Origin: Alphaproteobacteria bacterium
GTDB lineage: Bacteria; Pseudomonadota; Alphaproteobacteria; Rhodospirillales; WMHbin7
NCBI GenBank assembly: GCA_015231795.1
Contig: JADGAX010000001.1
Coordinates: 620,001 to 684,000, forward strand
Direction: 5' to 3'
Length of the DNA stretch: 64,000 nt
Shown one piece after another: positions 39,711 to 47,878 of the stretch. The notes beneath the pieces are model-generated. The model had not been told where the DNA came from. It did no database searches and saw only the letters and a program-made list of their open reading frames with translations. The position numbers were made by a program, and so were the translations under genes. How positions within the stretch are numbered: the stretch's first letter is position 1; every line of letters starts with the position of its first letter.

Positions 39711-40133
39711 TCAGCCCCCGGCCAGCCTGCGCAAATCCATCTCGCCCGCATGTTCGACGGTGTAGCGCGTTAAGGCGCTATCGACCGTGCGCCCGGTGAT
39801 CGAGCGCCAACGCTCGACGGCGGTCTTGTTGTCGAAGGGGCCGTAGATTTCCAAAGGCTTGCCCTCGGCCATGCGCGAGAAGGCGGAATCGGCGAACTCG
39901 CCGCCCACCACGTACCAGACATTCATCTCGGCGTCGGTTCTCATTTCGATGGTATAGCGCACCAGCGCGTTGTCCACCGTGCGCCCCGTAATCGAGCGCC
40001 AGAATTCGAAGGCTTCCTTCTCGCCGAAGGGGCCGTGCGTCTCCAGGCTTTTGCCCGGCGCGATCTTGGAAAAGCTGGTGTCGGCATACTCGCCGCCCAC
40101 CACGTAATGGGGCTTGTCGTTGCTGTTGGTCAT
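39711..40133 (-). CDS. Tandem DUF4170 protein
   Basis: 140 aa made of two copies of one roughly 60-residue unit. Copy 1 (9-63): HYVVGGEYADTSFSKIAPGK...SITGRTVDNALVRYTIE; copy 2 (73-127): WYVVGGEFADSAFSRMAEGK...SITGRTVDSALTRYTVE. Each fits DUF4170, a small alphaproteobacterial family of unknown function that normally occurs as a single domain. No TM or signal; cytoplasmic. Immediately upstream of the rhodanese gene's stop on the same strand (16 bases between), so possibly co-transcribed. Confidence 0.75.
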   Translation of the reverse strand: MTNSNDKPHYVVGGEYADTSFSKIAPGKSLETHGPFGEKEAFEFWRSITGRTVDNALVRYTIEMRTDAEMNVWYVVGGEFADSAFSRMAEGKPLEIYGPFDNKTAVERWRSITGRTVDSALTRYTVEHAGEMDLRRLAGG

Positions 40134-40149
40134 GATCGTTTCTGACTTT

Positions 40150-40590
40150 TCAGTTGCGAACGATGGGATGCTTGTCCTTGTTCCAGCCCACCATGCCGCC
40201 CGACAACACGGACAGATTGGCGAAACCGGCCTTTTTCAGAATTCCGGCGGCGCGGCTGGAACGGTTCTCGGTTCGGCAGGTCACCACCACGGGCGTTGCC
40301 TTATAAGCCTCAAGTTCCTGACCCAACTGGCCGATGCGCTCTGAAAGATCGGGCAAGGGCAGATTGACCGCCCCCTTGATATGGCCCAGTTCGCCGATGA
40401 ATTCCTCGGGCGAGCGCACATCCAGCACCAGCACGTCCTCGCCGCCCTCAAGCCGCGATTTCAAGGCGCTTCCCGTCACCATGGAGGCCTGCGGGTTCAG
40501 GCGGCGCATCAGGCGCGGCAGCATGAGGGCCAGCATGAAAACGCCAGCCAGCAACAGGTTTTCCGTGGTGAAGATTTTTTGTATGTCCAT
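40150..40590 (-). CDS. Membrane-anchored rhodanese-domain protein
   Basis: 146 aa from ATG 40590. One N-terminal TM (LLLAGVFMLALMLPRLM, about 12-28) anchors a single rhodanese domain facing the cytoplasm: VLDVRSPEEFIGELGHIKGAVNLPL, then the active-site loop CRTENRSSRAAGIL (Cys thiol acceptor; Glu where Gly is common) and LSGGMVGWNK. Likely sulphur carrier or transferase. This layout resembles E. coli YibN. TrmFO is divergently transcribed 74 bases away. Confidence 0.85.
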   Translation of the reverse strand: MDIQKIFTTENLLLAGVFMLALMLPRLMRRLNPQASMVTGSALKSRLEGGEDVLVLDVRSPEEFIGELGHIKGAVNLPLPDLSERIGQLGQELEAYKATPVVVTCRTENRSSRAAGILKKAGFANLSVLSGGMVGWNKDKHPIVRN

Positions 40591-40664
40591 AGGCAAGGGG
40601 ATACCTGTCCGAAGGGGTGGCGTCAACCCTGGACATGAGGCGGCAAAGGGCCTATCACCTGCCC

Positions 40665-41993
40665 ATGGAACGGATTCTACACATCGTGGGCGGTGGATTG
40701 GCGGGCTGCGAGGCGGCCTGGCAGGCGGCAAAGCGTGACATTCCAGTGGTCTTGCATGAAATGCGCCCTGTCCGCGCCACCCCCGCCCATCACACAAGCG
40801 GACTGGCAGAACTGGTCTGTTCCAATTCGCTGCGCAACGACGATGTGGGCAGCGGCATCGGCCTGCTGCACGAGGAAATGCGCCGATGCGGCTCGTTGAT
40901 TCTGTCGGTGGCCGACGCGGTCAAGGTGCCGGCGGGCGGAGCCTTGGCGGTGGACCGCGAGGCTTTCTCGGCCGAAGTGGAACAGCGTCTGCTGGCCCTG
41001 CCCAATCTCACCTTGCTGCGCGAAGAAGTAACGGCCTTGCCGGATGGTCCGGCCATCGTTTCGTCTGGCCCGCTGACCTCGGATGCGCTGGCCGCTGAAT
41101 TGGCGCATGCCACCGGCTCGGACCATCTGCATTTCTTCGACGCCATTGCGCCCATTGTCACGCTAGACAGCGTCGATTTCTCCAAGGCCTGGTTCCAGTC
41201 GCGCTGGGACAAGGGAACCGGCAAGGACTACATCAACTGCCCCCTGTCCAAGGACGAATATTTCGCCTTCGTCGAAGCCCTGATCGCCGCCGACACGGTG
41301 GAATTCCACGACTGGGAAAAGAACACGCCCTATTTCGAAGGCTGCCTGCCCATCGAGGTGATGGCTAGGCGAGGCGCCCAAACCCTGGCCTTCGGCCCCA
41401 TGAAGCCGGTGGGGCTGACCAACCCGCATGGACCCAATCCCAAATCCTATGCCGTCATCCAACTGCGCCAAGACAATGCCCTGGGCACGCTGTTCAACAT
41501 GGTGGGCTTTCAGACCAAGCTGAAACATGGCGAGCAGATGCGTCTGTTTCGCACCATTCCCGGCCTGGAAAACGCCGAATTCGTGCGCCTCGGCGGACTG
41601 CACCGCAACACCTTCTTGCGCTCGCCGGTGGTGCTGGATGCAAGCCTGCGCCTGAAGGCCAGGCCCAACATCCGCATGGCGGGCCAGATCACCGGCTGCG
41701 AGGGCTATGTCGAAAGTGCGGCCATTGGCCTGCTGGCCGGGCGTTTCTGGGCCGAGGAAATGGCGAACCAGTCACCCAGCCTGCCGCCCATCGAAACCGC
41801 GCTGGGCGCTTTGCTTAACCACATCACGACGGGTGCGGGGGCCGAGACTTTCCAGCCCATGAACATCAATTTCGGCTTGTTTCCGCCCCTGCCGCCGCCC
41901 GAAGGAAAGCGCCGCAAACTGGGCGCCAAGGAACGCCGGGCCGCCTATGCCGAACGGGCGCTGGCGAAGCTGGGGGAGTGGATTAGCCCCTAA
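40665..41993 (+). CDS. trmFO: Folate/FAD-dependent tRNA (uracil-54 C5) methyltransferase
   Basis: 442 aa from ATG 40665 ([20 protein letters not shown]); an ATG at 40635 is possible. FAD-binding [11 protein letters not shown], then [35 protein letters not shown] and [18 protein letters not shown], all TrmFO hallmarks including the catalytic Cys residues. It makes m5U54 in the tRNA T-loop using methylene-THF and FADH2. Typical of alphaproteobacteria, which often lack TrmA. Confidence 0.95.
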   Translation: MERILHIVGGGLAGCEAAWQAAKRDIPVVLHEMRPVRATPAHHTSGLAELVCSNSLRNDDVGSGIGLLHEEMRRCGSLILSVADAVKVPAGGALAVDREAFSAEVEQRLLALPNLTLLREEVTALPDGPAIVSSGPLTSDALAAELAHATGSDHLHFFDAIAPIVTLDSVDFSKAWFQSRWDKGTGKDYINCPLSKDEYFAFVEALIAADTVEFHDWEKNTPYFEGCLPIEVMARRGAQTLAFGPMKPVGLTNPHGPNPKSYAVIQLRQDNALGTLFNMVGFQTKLKHGEQMRLFRTIPGLENAEFVRLGGLHRNTFLRSPVVLDASLRLKARPNIRMAGQITGCEGYVESAAIGLLAGRFWAEEMANQSPSLPPIETALGALLNHITTGAGAETFQPMNINFGLFPPLPPPEGKRRKLGAKERRAAYAERALAKLGEWISP

Positions 41994-42086
41994 GTCTTGC
42001 CCACGGAAAAGAGATTGACCCCTAGACACGCCGCAACCATATGTAGCACAATCCATGCACTGCCTCCATAGATTTAGGCTTGCGAC

Positions 42087-42266
42087 ATGAAATACCTATC
42101 TAATGAGTAGCGCGAGCAGCTCATTCGGCACGCAAAACTTTCATTAAGGCACAGAAAACTAAGAAAAATAAGCCGTGAGGAACGACTTATAAGACGGAAT
42201 AAATTAGCGCTCCATTACGGCAAGGGAGCGCCCAGTAGTCTGCTCTGGCATAGAAAGGAAGTTCCT
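42087..42266 (+). pseudogene. 5' part of the GHKL-ATPase gene, split by an in-frame amber codon
   Basis: ATG at 42087 reads MKYLSNE, then TAG (42108-42110), then 52 open codons (REQLIRHAKLSLRHRKLRKI... up to HRKEVPL) in frame with the downstream ATPase. The natural reading NEQREQL would need only CAG instead of TAG. The segment is basic and helical, like a real N-terminal region. Either the gene is a recent nonsense mutant, the base is a sequencing error, or translation now starts at TTG 42267. Confidence 0.5.
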
Positions 42267-43196
42267 TTGGTTGTTCCTGAATGCCTTTCTCTTACTGATA
42301 ACTATGAAGAAACATGCGAATTGCTTACAGCACTTCCTAATTTAGTATTTAAAGAAAAGATGAAAGTTTTCTTGCACTTTTCCAAGTTACGAGTTCTCGA
42401 ACCAATGGCAACACTACTACTTACTGGCGAGATATATCGCTGCCATCATGTTCTACAAGATTTTCGTTTTAAGGGTATTAACGGAAATTACCCTACAGAT
42501 CCCAACACTTTTAAACAACTTGACGATTTTGGATTTTATAGCTTATTGAATATCCCCTCACCTCCGCCAGCAGCAACAGGAAGCGGCAGCACTCATTTTA
42601 TCAGGTACTTTTCTCATAATAAAGTTCTAGCTGAAAAAGCTTCTATTTTACTTGGGTCAATAATTAGTAAAGCATTCGATGTCGAAGAAGCATCTCAACG
42701 TTACCTGGGCAGCGCCCTAGTTGAAGCAATGAACAATACCGTTGAACACGCTTATAAAAAAAGGCCTAGTTTGCCAGTAATGCCTAAGAGGTGGTGGTTT
42801 GGAGGCGCAGTTGATTCGGTTAACAAAGAGTTTAATATTCTTTTGCACGACCAAGGAATTGGGATTCCTGAAACTATTGAGCCAAGTTTATTGCAGCAGG
42901 CAAGAATATTGATGGGTTCCGTTTTTTCTGGAAAAGATGGAGCCAAGATTGCTCTAGCAACAAAACTTGGGGAGTCTTCTACCAAACAGCCAGGAAGGGG
43001 AAAGGGGTTTGAGACGATGAAAAAGGCAGTAAGGAGCTGCGATGACGGCGAACTTACGGTCTTGAGCAATTCAGGGATTTATCGCTATAATAGCCAGGGC
43101 ATTGAAACCCACGATGACCACACCATATCAATCAACGGGACGATTCTTCAATGGCGAGTTCGGCACGCCTCCTCGATGATGAGGTTGGAAGCATGA
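42267..43196 (+). CDS. GHKL/HATPase-domain protein with STAS-like N-terminal half
   Basis: 309 aa from TTG 42267, which has AAGGAA six bases upstream; an older start may be ATG 42087 (see the split 5' part). Residues 30-65 (KMKVFLHFSKLRVLEPMATL) look like a STAS-type strand-helix; the C-terminal half is a GHKL ATPase: N box ALVEAMNNTVEHAY (150-163), G1 box LLHDQGIGIPE (192-202), G2 box PGRGKGFETM (242-251). This is the anti-sigma-kinase type rather than a histidine kinase, as no HisKA domain precedes it. AT-rich, foreign composition. Its stop overlaps the DUF4325 gene (ATGA). Confidence 0.7.
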   Translation: MVVPECLSLTDNYEETCELLTALPNLVFKEKMKVFLHFSKLRVLEPMATLLLTGEIYRCHHVLQDFRFKGINGNYPTDPNTFKQLDDFGFYSLLNIPSPPPAATGSGSTHFIRYFSHNKVLAEKASILLGSIISKAFDVEEASQRYLGSALVEAMNNTVEHAYKKRPSLPVMPKRWWFGGAVDSVNKEFNILLHDQGIGIPETIEPSLLQQARILMGSVFSGKDGAKIALATKLGESSTKQPGRGKGFETMKKAVRSCDDGELTVLSNSGIYRYNSQGIETHDDHTISINGTILQWRVRHASSMMRLEA

Positions 43197-43522
43197 CCAC
43201 AAGGGTCATTTCTGTATCTCGGGATTTTTCACCGTTTCCTGGCCCCCGTTATATTCGGCAGGGAGAGAACAGTGGTGAGAAATTTAGGCGTTTGCTTGTC
43301 AGTGCATTAGACCAGAGTCCCATTGTCGTTGTTGACCTGGACGGGACGAGAGGCTTTGGCTCATCTTTCTTAGATGAAGCATTCGGCGGCCTCGTTCGCG
43401 CGGAGGGCATGAGCACAGCCGATGTCCTTCGCCGAGTAGAAATTCGATCAGAGCAGGATCAAAGCTACCGTGAAGAGGCTATTCAGTCGATAAAAGATGC
43501 CAAGCGCAGTGAGAGCTTGTGA
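43193..43522 (+). CDS. STAS-like DUF4325 protein
   Basis: 109 aa from ATG 43193. Matches the STAS-like DUF4325 pattern: GPRYIRQGENSGEKFRRLLV, IVVVDLDGTRGFGSSFLDEAFGGLVR. STAS proteins oppose GHKL anti-sigma kinases in partner-switching, so this is probably the binding partner of the upstream ATPase (inference). Four-base overlaps join it to the gene on each side (ATGA, GTGA). No TM. Less GC-rich than neighbours. Confidence 0.75.
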   Translation: MTTRVISVSRDFSPFPGPRYIRQGENSGEKFRRLLVSALDQSPIVVVDLDGTRGFGSSFLDEAFGGLVRAEGMSTADVLRRVEIRSEQDQSYREEAIQSIKDAKRSESL

Positions 43523-43980
43523 CCGCTTGCGAAGAGTCTACGGTCGATAAATTTTTGCCCGCGTTGCCCGCGGCAATCGTAGGGGCTTTCGGATTCTGGA
43601 TAGTTCATCATCTTAGTTCTCGTCGCCAGAGGCGAGATGAGATTTTCAAGACATGCGAAAAGCTTAACGATTTTATACGTCAGGCGTCTTCAGATGGAAT
43701 CTTATCCTGGAACCATCCATCTATTGATGATCCGCCGGAGAAAGTGTCGGAGATTAAGTCAAAACTATCACGGGTTGGAACACTATCAACTTCCCTTTGG
43801 AAACGCGATCCGAGATTCGATCTGACGAAAGAGGTTGTTGAATTAAGAAAGGCAATAACCGATGATCCCTTCGATGAAATCGGAAGACCGGCAGACCCTG
43901 GTCGGGCAGATTTGATCTCGCTTAAAGAAAATAATCTTCTAAAGAAGATCGATGATTGTTTCCTGTCGATTTACGGCTAA
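43519..43980 (+). CDS. Small single-TM protein, third gene of the ATPase/DUF4325 operon
   Basis: 153 aa starting at GTG 43519 (GTGA overlap with DUF4325). An N-terminal TM (ALPAAIVGAFGFWIVHHL, about 14-31) is followed by a basic stop-transfer (SSRRQRRDE) and a helical cytoplasmic domain (IFKTCEKLNDFIRQASSDG; LTKEVVELRKAITDDP). No known family. Its position as last gene of a tight operon suggests a membrane effector or anchor. Its 3' end is antisense to the DUF433 gene tail by 42 bases. Confidence 0.65.
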   Translation: MTACEESTVDKFLPALPAAIVGAFGFWIVHHLSSRRQRRDEIFKTCEKLNDFIRQASSDGILSWNHPSIDDPPEKVSEIKSKLSRVGTLSTSLWKRDPRFDLTKEVVELRKAITDDPFDEIGRPADPGRADLISLKENNLLKKIDDCFLSIYG

Positions 43981-44220
43981 CTGGCAATGCCCCAACGGCA
44001 GAGGCATGATGCGTTCGCGCGACATTTCAGCGCCGTAAGCCAGCGCGGCCAAAATATCCTGACGGGTTAACTGCGGATACTCTTCCAGCAACTGGGCCTC
44101 GGTCATGCCGTCTGCAAGGAAGTCCAAGATCAAGGCGACCCAGATGCGGGTTCCCTTAATGCAGGGCTTGCCCCCGCAAACGCCCGGATCTATCGAAATT
44201 CGGTCCAGCAACGCATTCAT
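43939..44220 (-). CDS. DUF433 antitoxin-like protein with altered C-terminus
   Basis: 93 aa. The DUF433 core (LLDRISIDPGVCGGKPCIKGTRIWV, TEAQLLEEYPQLTRQDILAALAYGAE) is complete; DUF433 proteins are antitoxins to DUF5615 PIN-like toxins (VapB45/VapC45 type). Normal members end near the Ala-Tyr-Gly-Ala-Glu helix, whereas here about 22 extra residues (PLPLGHCQLAVNRQETIIDLL) read into DNA antisense to the neighbouring operon. No DUF5615 gene follows, so this is an orphan, probably cut by arrival of the AT-rich island. Confidence 0.7.
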   Translation of the reverse strand: MNALLDRISIDPGVCGGKPCIKGTRIWVALILDFLADGMTEAQLLEEYPQLTRQDILAALAYGAEMSRERIMPLPLGHCQLAVNRQETIIDLL

Positions 44221-44272
44221 ATCCGCACCCTGACGTTAATTCCGGCCAATATACCACTTCAGAGGGCAATGG

Positions 44273-45055
44273 TCATTTGTCAATCATCCCCCACCACAGC
44301 GCCAGCGGGCGGGTGGCGGGGATGGAAAGCCTGGGATCGAAGGGATTGAACCCGACGCGTTGCAGGCGCTTCAGATGCGTCTTGGCCTGCAGGGCGCACA
44401 AGCCCGCCACCCGCTGAGATCGGGGCAAAGAAGACAGGCGCACCTTGCCCAAATGGCTCGCCGCCAGATCGGCCACCTTTTCAACGGCGGCGCTTAAAGA
44501 CGGCGACGGACCCGAGATCGCGTCCGGCATTAGGTCTTGCGGCAGATGTCGTCGCCCCACCCTGGCATGGAACGGAAGGGCGCGCATCAGGCCCAGCAGC
44601 GCATAGGCTGTACCCGCCAGCCTTGGCGTTTCGCAAGCCTTGTCGTCTCCGCCCAGCCACTTGGCGCAAAGGTCCTGCAACGCGCCGCCCGTCGCCTGGG
44701 CATAGTTTTCCAAATCCGCCAGTCGCTGGGGCGGATCGGACGACAAATCGGCCTCGCGGGCATCGATCAGGCTCTGCAAGTCGGCAATATCCAGCTTCAA
44801 CGCCAGCAGCGCCTCGGCCAGCGCCACGCCGCCTCCGCCCGACTGCAAGGCGTCGCGCCACCATTGCAGGCGGATATGGCCCGCCATCGGCTCGCGCACC
44901 GCCCGCTCGCGCACGCTGCCCAGTTCCAGATTGAAAGCGTACAGGGCCGCCAGCCCGCCCTGTTTCTCCTTGGACGCAAACAGCAGGCTGGTGAAACGCT
45001 CGGGGTCCTTGCGCTTTAAGTCTGCAAACAGAGGATCGGTTGTTGCGAACGGCAT
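44273..45055 (-). CDS. Squalene/phytoene-synthase-like protein, NDUFAF6 type
   Basis: 260 aa from ATG 45055; a TTG three codons earlier is the only alternative. SQS/PSY fold helices are recognisable (ALYAFNLELGSVRERAVREPMAGHIRLQWWRDAL; AGTAYALLGLMRALPFHA), but the DxxxD metal-binding motifs of true synthases are missing at the expected places. This pattern resembles NDUFAF6, a complex I assembly factor, rather than an active prenyl coupling enzyme. Divergent from hpnC, 41 bases apart. Whether it helps squalene formation is unknown. Confidence 0.72.
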   Translation of the reverse strand: MPFATTDPLFADLKRKDPERFTSLLFASKEKQGGLAALYAFNLELGSVRERAVREPMAGHIRLQWWRDALQSGGGGVALAEALLALKLDIADLQSLIDAREADLSSDPPQRLADLENYAQATGGALQDLCAKWLGGDDKACETPRLAGTAYALLGLMRALPFHARVGRRHLPQDLMPDAISGPSPSLSAAVEKVADLAASHLGKVRLSSLPRSQRVAGLCALQAKTHLKRLQRVGFNPFDPRLSIPATRPLALWWGMIDK

Positions 45056-45096
45056 TTCATGCAATATAGGCCCAGATTTCTCAAGCAGCCAGAGCC

Positions 45097-45942
45097 ATGA
45101 ACCAGAACCAAGCCACCCTTGGCAAGACAGCCAAAGAAGAGAATTTCCCTGTCGGCTCCTTCCTGATCGCCAAGCCGCTGCGCCCGCATGTGGCGGCCTA
45201 TTACCGCTTCGCCAGAACCGCCGACGACATTTCCGATCATCCCTCGCTGCCCTCCGATGAAAAGGTGGCGGGGCTGAAGGCGATGGGCCGCGCCCTGGTC
45301 AGCGGCAAGGCCGAAACGCCCGAGGCCCAAGCATCGCTGCCCTTGAAACGCTCGCTGGAAGAAACCGGCGTCGATCCCAAACATGCGCTGGATCTTCTCA
45401 TCGCCTTCGAGCGCGATTCGGTACGCGCGCGCTGCCGCGACTGGGACGATCTGATCGACTATTGCCGCTTTTCCGCCATGCCGGTGGGCCGTTTCTTGCT
45501 GGAACTACACGGCGAAACCGACGTGCGCGCCTGGCAAGGCTCGGACGCGCTATGCACGGCGCTGCAAATCCTTAACCATCTTCAAGACATGAAGAATGAT
45601 TATCTGTTCTTGGACCGCGCCTATACGCCCGAAGACTGGATGGCCGAGGCAGGCGCAGAATTCGTCGATCTGGAAGGCAGGGCGCTGACGCCGGGTCTGG
45701 AAGCGGTGATGGGGCGCATGCTGGACGGCACCAAAGCGTTGATCGACACGGCGCGTCTGCTGCCGCCCGCCGTCAACAGCCGCGGCCTTCGCATGGAAAG
45801 CGCTGTCATCGTGCGCTTGGCGCAAAGGCTGTATGATCGCTTGCGCGTTGGCGATCCCTTGGCCACAAGGGTCAAGCTGACGGGCTGGGACTTCCTGGCC
45901 GCCACCTTGTCTGGCGCGGCATCGGGATATTTCCGGCCATGA
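45097..45942 (+). CDS. hpnC: Hydroxysqualene/squalene synthase HpnC
   Basis: 281-aa member of the hopanoid squalene pathway (HpnC/D/E), acting on farnesyl diphosphate products. Motifs: FARTADDISDHP (first DxxxD region), FERDSVRARCRDWDDLIDYCRFSAMPVGRFLLELHGE and NHLQDMKNDYLFLDRAY (second DxxxD). Active-site residues appear intact. The stop overlaps hpnE by four bases. HpnD, usually between them, is absent here. Confidence 0.9.
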   Translation: MNQNQATLGKTAKEENFPVGSFLIAKPLRPHVAAYYRFARTADDISDHPSLPSDEKVAGLKAMGRALVSGKAETPEAQASLPLKRSLEETGVDPKHALDLLIAFERDSVRARCRDWDDLIDYCRFSAMPVGRFLLELHGETDVRAWQGSDALCTALQILNHLQDMKNDYLFLDRAYTPEDWMAEAGAEFVDLEGRALTPGLEAVMGRMLDGTKALIDTARLLPPAVNSRGLRMESAVIVRLAQRLYDRLRVGDPLATRVKLTGWDFLAATLSGAASGYFRP

Positions 45943-47168
45943 CCGCTACCCATGTCGTGGGAGCCGGAATAGCAGGCCTAGCTGCCGCCGTTCACCTGAC
46001 CAAGGCGGGGCGCAAGGTGGCGCTGCACGAGTCCGCCAATCAAGCGGGCGGGCGTTGCCGCTCGTTCTTGGATGCCAAACTGGACCGCCAGATCGACAAC
46101 GGCACCCATCTGATCCTGGGCGCCAATCCGTCGTTGTTCGCCCTTCTGAATGCGGTTGGCGGCAAGCTGGAGGCCCAGGCCCCAGCCGCCTTTCCCTTCT
46201 TCGACCGCAAGGCCTGCAAAGGTTGGACGATCAGGCCCAGCAAAGGATCGATCCCCTGGTGGGTCTTGAATCCCGGGGCGCGCCTGCCCGGCACCAGCGC
46301 GCTCGATTACATCGGCGGCTGGCGGCTGATGACGGCCAAGGCGCATGAAAGCGTGGCCCAGGCGGTGGGCAATGGCGAGATGCTGGAACGTTTGTGGGGG
46401 CCTTTGTGCGAGGCCATATTGAATAGTTCTCCGCAGGAAGGACAAGCCCGTTTGCTGGGCGAGGTGCTGAAGCGCAGCTTGCTGAAGGGCGAAGCGGCAT
46501 GTCGGCCCTATACCGCCCCCGAAGGATTGTCGCTGTCCCTGATCGATCCCGCCATCGCCTGGCTGAAGGATCATGGCTGCATCATCCGATTCAATCACCG
46601 GCTGACAGCCATTCAAAACAGCGTCTTGTCGTTCGATGACAATGAACGGATCGACATATCGCCCATGGCGCCCGCCATTCTGGCCGTGCCGCCCTGGATC
46701 GCCGCCGATCTATTGCCCGCCCTGCCCCGATTCGAAACGCGCCCCATCGTCTGCGCCCATTTTCTGCTGACCAAACCCGAAGCAAAACTGCCCGGCGGGC
46801 GACATTATCTGGGCATCGTGCGCGGCCTGGGTCAGTGGTGGAGCTTAAGGGGCGACGTGCTGTCGGTCACGGTCAGCGCCGCCACCGGATTGGCCGTGGA
46901 ATCAGCTGAAGAAATCGCCTCGAAATTATGGGCCGAATGCGCGCTGATGCTGGGCCATTCGACCGAGCTTCCGCCCTATCGCGTCATGAAGGAACAGCGG
47001 GCCACCATCGCCCATACGCCCGAAGCCGAAGGTTTACGCCCCGGCCCTTTCGATGGCCCGCCGGGACTGTTGCTGGCCGGAGATTGGACCAGCACCGGCC
47101 TGCCCTGCACGCTGGAAGGCGCAGCGCTCTCGGGGCAAAGGGCGGCAGGGCACATCTTGCTTTCATAA
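45939..47168 (+). CDS. hpnE: Squalene-associated FAD-dependent desaturase HpnE
   Basis: 409 aa. N-terminal FAD-binding Rossmann motif VVGAGIAGLAAAVHLTKAGRKVALHE with the following GGRCRSF, and the C-terminal FAD motif LLLAGDWTSTGLPCTLEGAALSGQRAA. HpnE reduces hydroxysqualene to squalene for hopanoids. Joined to hpnC by an ATGA overlap. No hopene cyclase (shc) is in this window, so the pathway continues elsewhere. Confidence 0.9.
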   Translation: MTATHVVGAGIAGLAAAVHLTKAGRKVALHESANQAGGRCRSFLDAKLDRQIDNGTHLILGANPSLFALLNAVGGKLEAQAPAAFPFFDRKACKGWTIRPSKGSIPWWVLNPGARLPGTSALDYIGGWRLMTAKAHESVAQAVGNGEMLERLWGPLCEAILNSSPQEGQARLLGEVLKRSLLKGEAACRPYTAPEGLSLSLIDPAIAWLKDHGCIIRFNHRLTAIQNSVLSFDDNERIDISPMAPAILAVPPWIAADLLPALPRFETRPIVCAHFLLTKPEAKLPGGRHYLGIVRGLGQWWSLRGDVLSVTVSAATGLAVESAEEIASKLWAECALMLGHSTELPPYRVMKEQRATIAHTPEAEGLRPGPFDGPPGLLLAGDWTSTGLPCTLEGAALSGQRAAGHILLS

Positions 47169-47183
47169 TTCCTTCGAATACCC

Positions 47184-47203
47184 CCCCTTCACAAAGGGGC
47201 TTT
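47184..47203 (+). terminator. Weak terminator after hpnE
   Basis: CCCCTT-CACA-AAGGGG hairpin (47184-47199) followed by CTTT, 15 bases past the hpnE stop and 54 bases before sodB. Six-base stem with a short U run. Confidence 0.35.
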
Positions 47204-47257
47204 GGCTGCCTATCTTCTGTTCATCCGTTAATCCCTTTAAAAATCAGAGAGGTTCTC

Positions 47258-47854
47258 ATGGCTTTCGAGCTTCCCCCCCTGCCCTATGCCGCCAATGCGC
47301 TTGAGCCGCACATGTCGGCCAACACGTTTTCCTTCCACCATGCCAAGCATCACAACGCCTATGTCACCAACCTGAACAACCTGATCAAGGACACCGACCT
47401 TGCGTCGAAAAGTCTGGAAGAGATCATCATGGCGGTGGCGGGCGAAGGCGCCAAAGCGGGCGTGTTCAACAACGCCGCCCAGGTCTGGAACCACACTTTC
47501 TTCTGGTCGTCGATGAAGCCGGGCGGCGGCGGTAAGCCTTCGGGCGATCTTCTGGCCCGCATCGAAAAGGATCTCGGCGGCTTCGACAAGTTCAAGGAAG
47601 ATTTCAAGAACGCCGCCGTCACTCAATTCGGCAGCGGCTGGGCTTGGCTGGTCGAAGAGAAGGGCACGCTCAAGATCACGAAGACCGGCAATGCCGACAC
47701 GCCCATGGCGCACGGCCAAAAGGCCCTGCTGACCGTCGATGTCTGGGAACATGCCTATTACCTGGATTACCAGAACCGCAGGCCCGACTATGTCCAGACC
47801 TTCCTGGACCATCTGGCCAACTGGGACTTCGCAGCCGCCAACCTCAAGGGCTGA
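47258..47854 (+). CDS. sodB: Superoxide dismutase (Fe type)
   Basis: 198 aa, cytoplasmic Fe/Mn SOD. Metal ligands: His in SFHHAKHHNAYV, His in QVWNHTFFW, and DVWEHAYYLDYQN. The GGGGKPSGDL and AVTQFGSGWAWLV segments (Gln at the Fe-SOD position) point to the iron form. GAGAGGTT SD upstream of ATG 47258. Convergent with copA; both protect against metal and oxygen stress. Confidence 0.95.
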   Translation: MAFELPPLPYAANALEPHMSANTFSFHHAKHHNAYVTNLNNLIKDTDLASKSLEEIIMAVAGEGAKAGVFNNAAQVWNHTFFWSSMKPGGGGKPSGDLLARIEKDLGGFDKFKEDFKNAAVTQFGSGWAWLVEEKGTLKITKTGNADTPMAHGQKALLTVDVWEHAYYLDYQNRRPDYVQTFLDHLANWDFAAANLKG

Positions 47855-47878
47855 TCCGCAAAAGGCCTTCTCGGCGCG

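Noticed and set aside
42015-42046. TTGACC...ATATGT promoter for the AT-rich operon
   Set aside because: The -35 is fair but the -10 match is poor at all allowed spacings; not listed as a feature.
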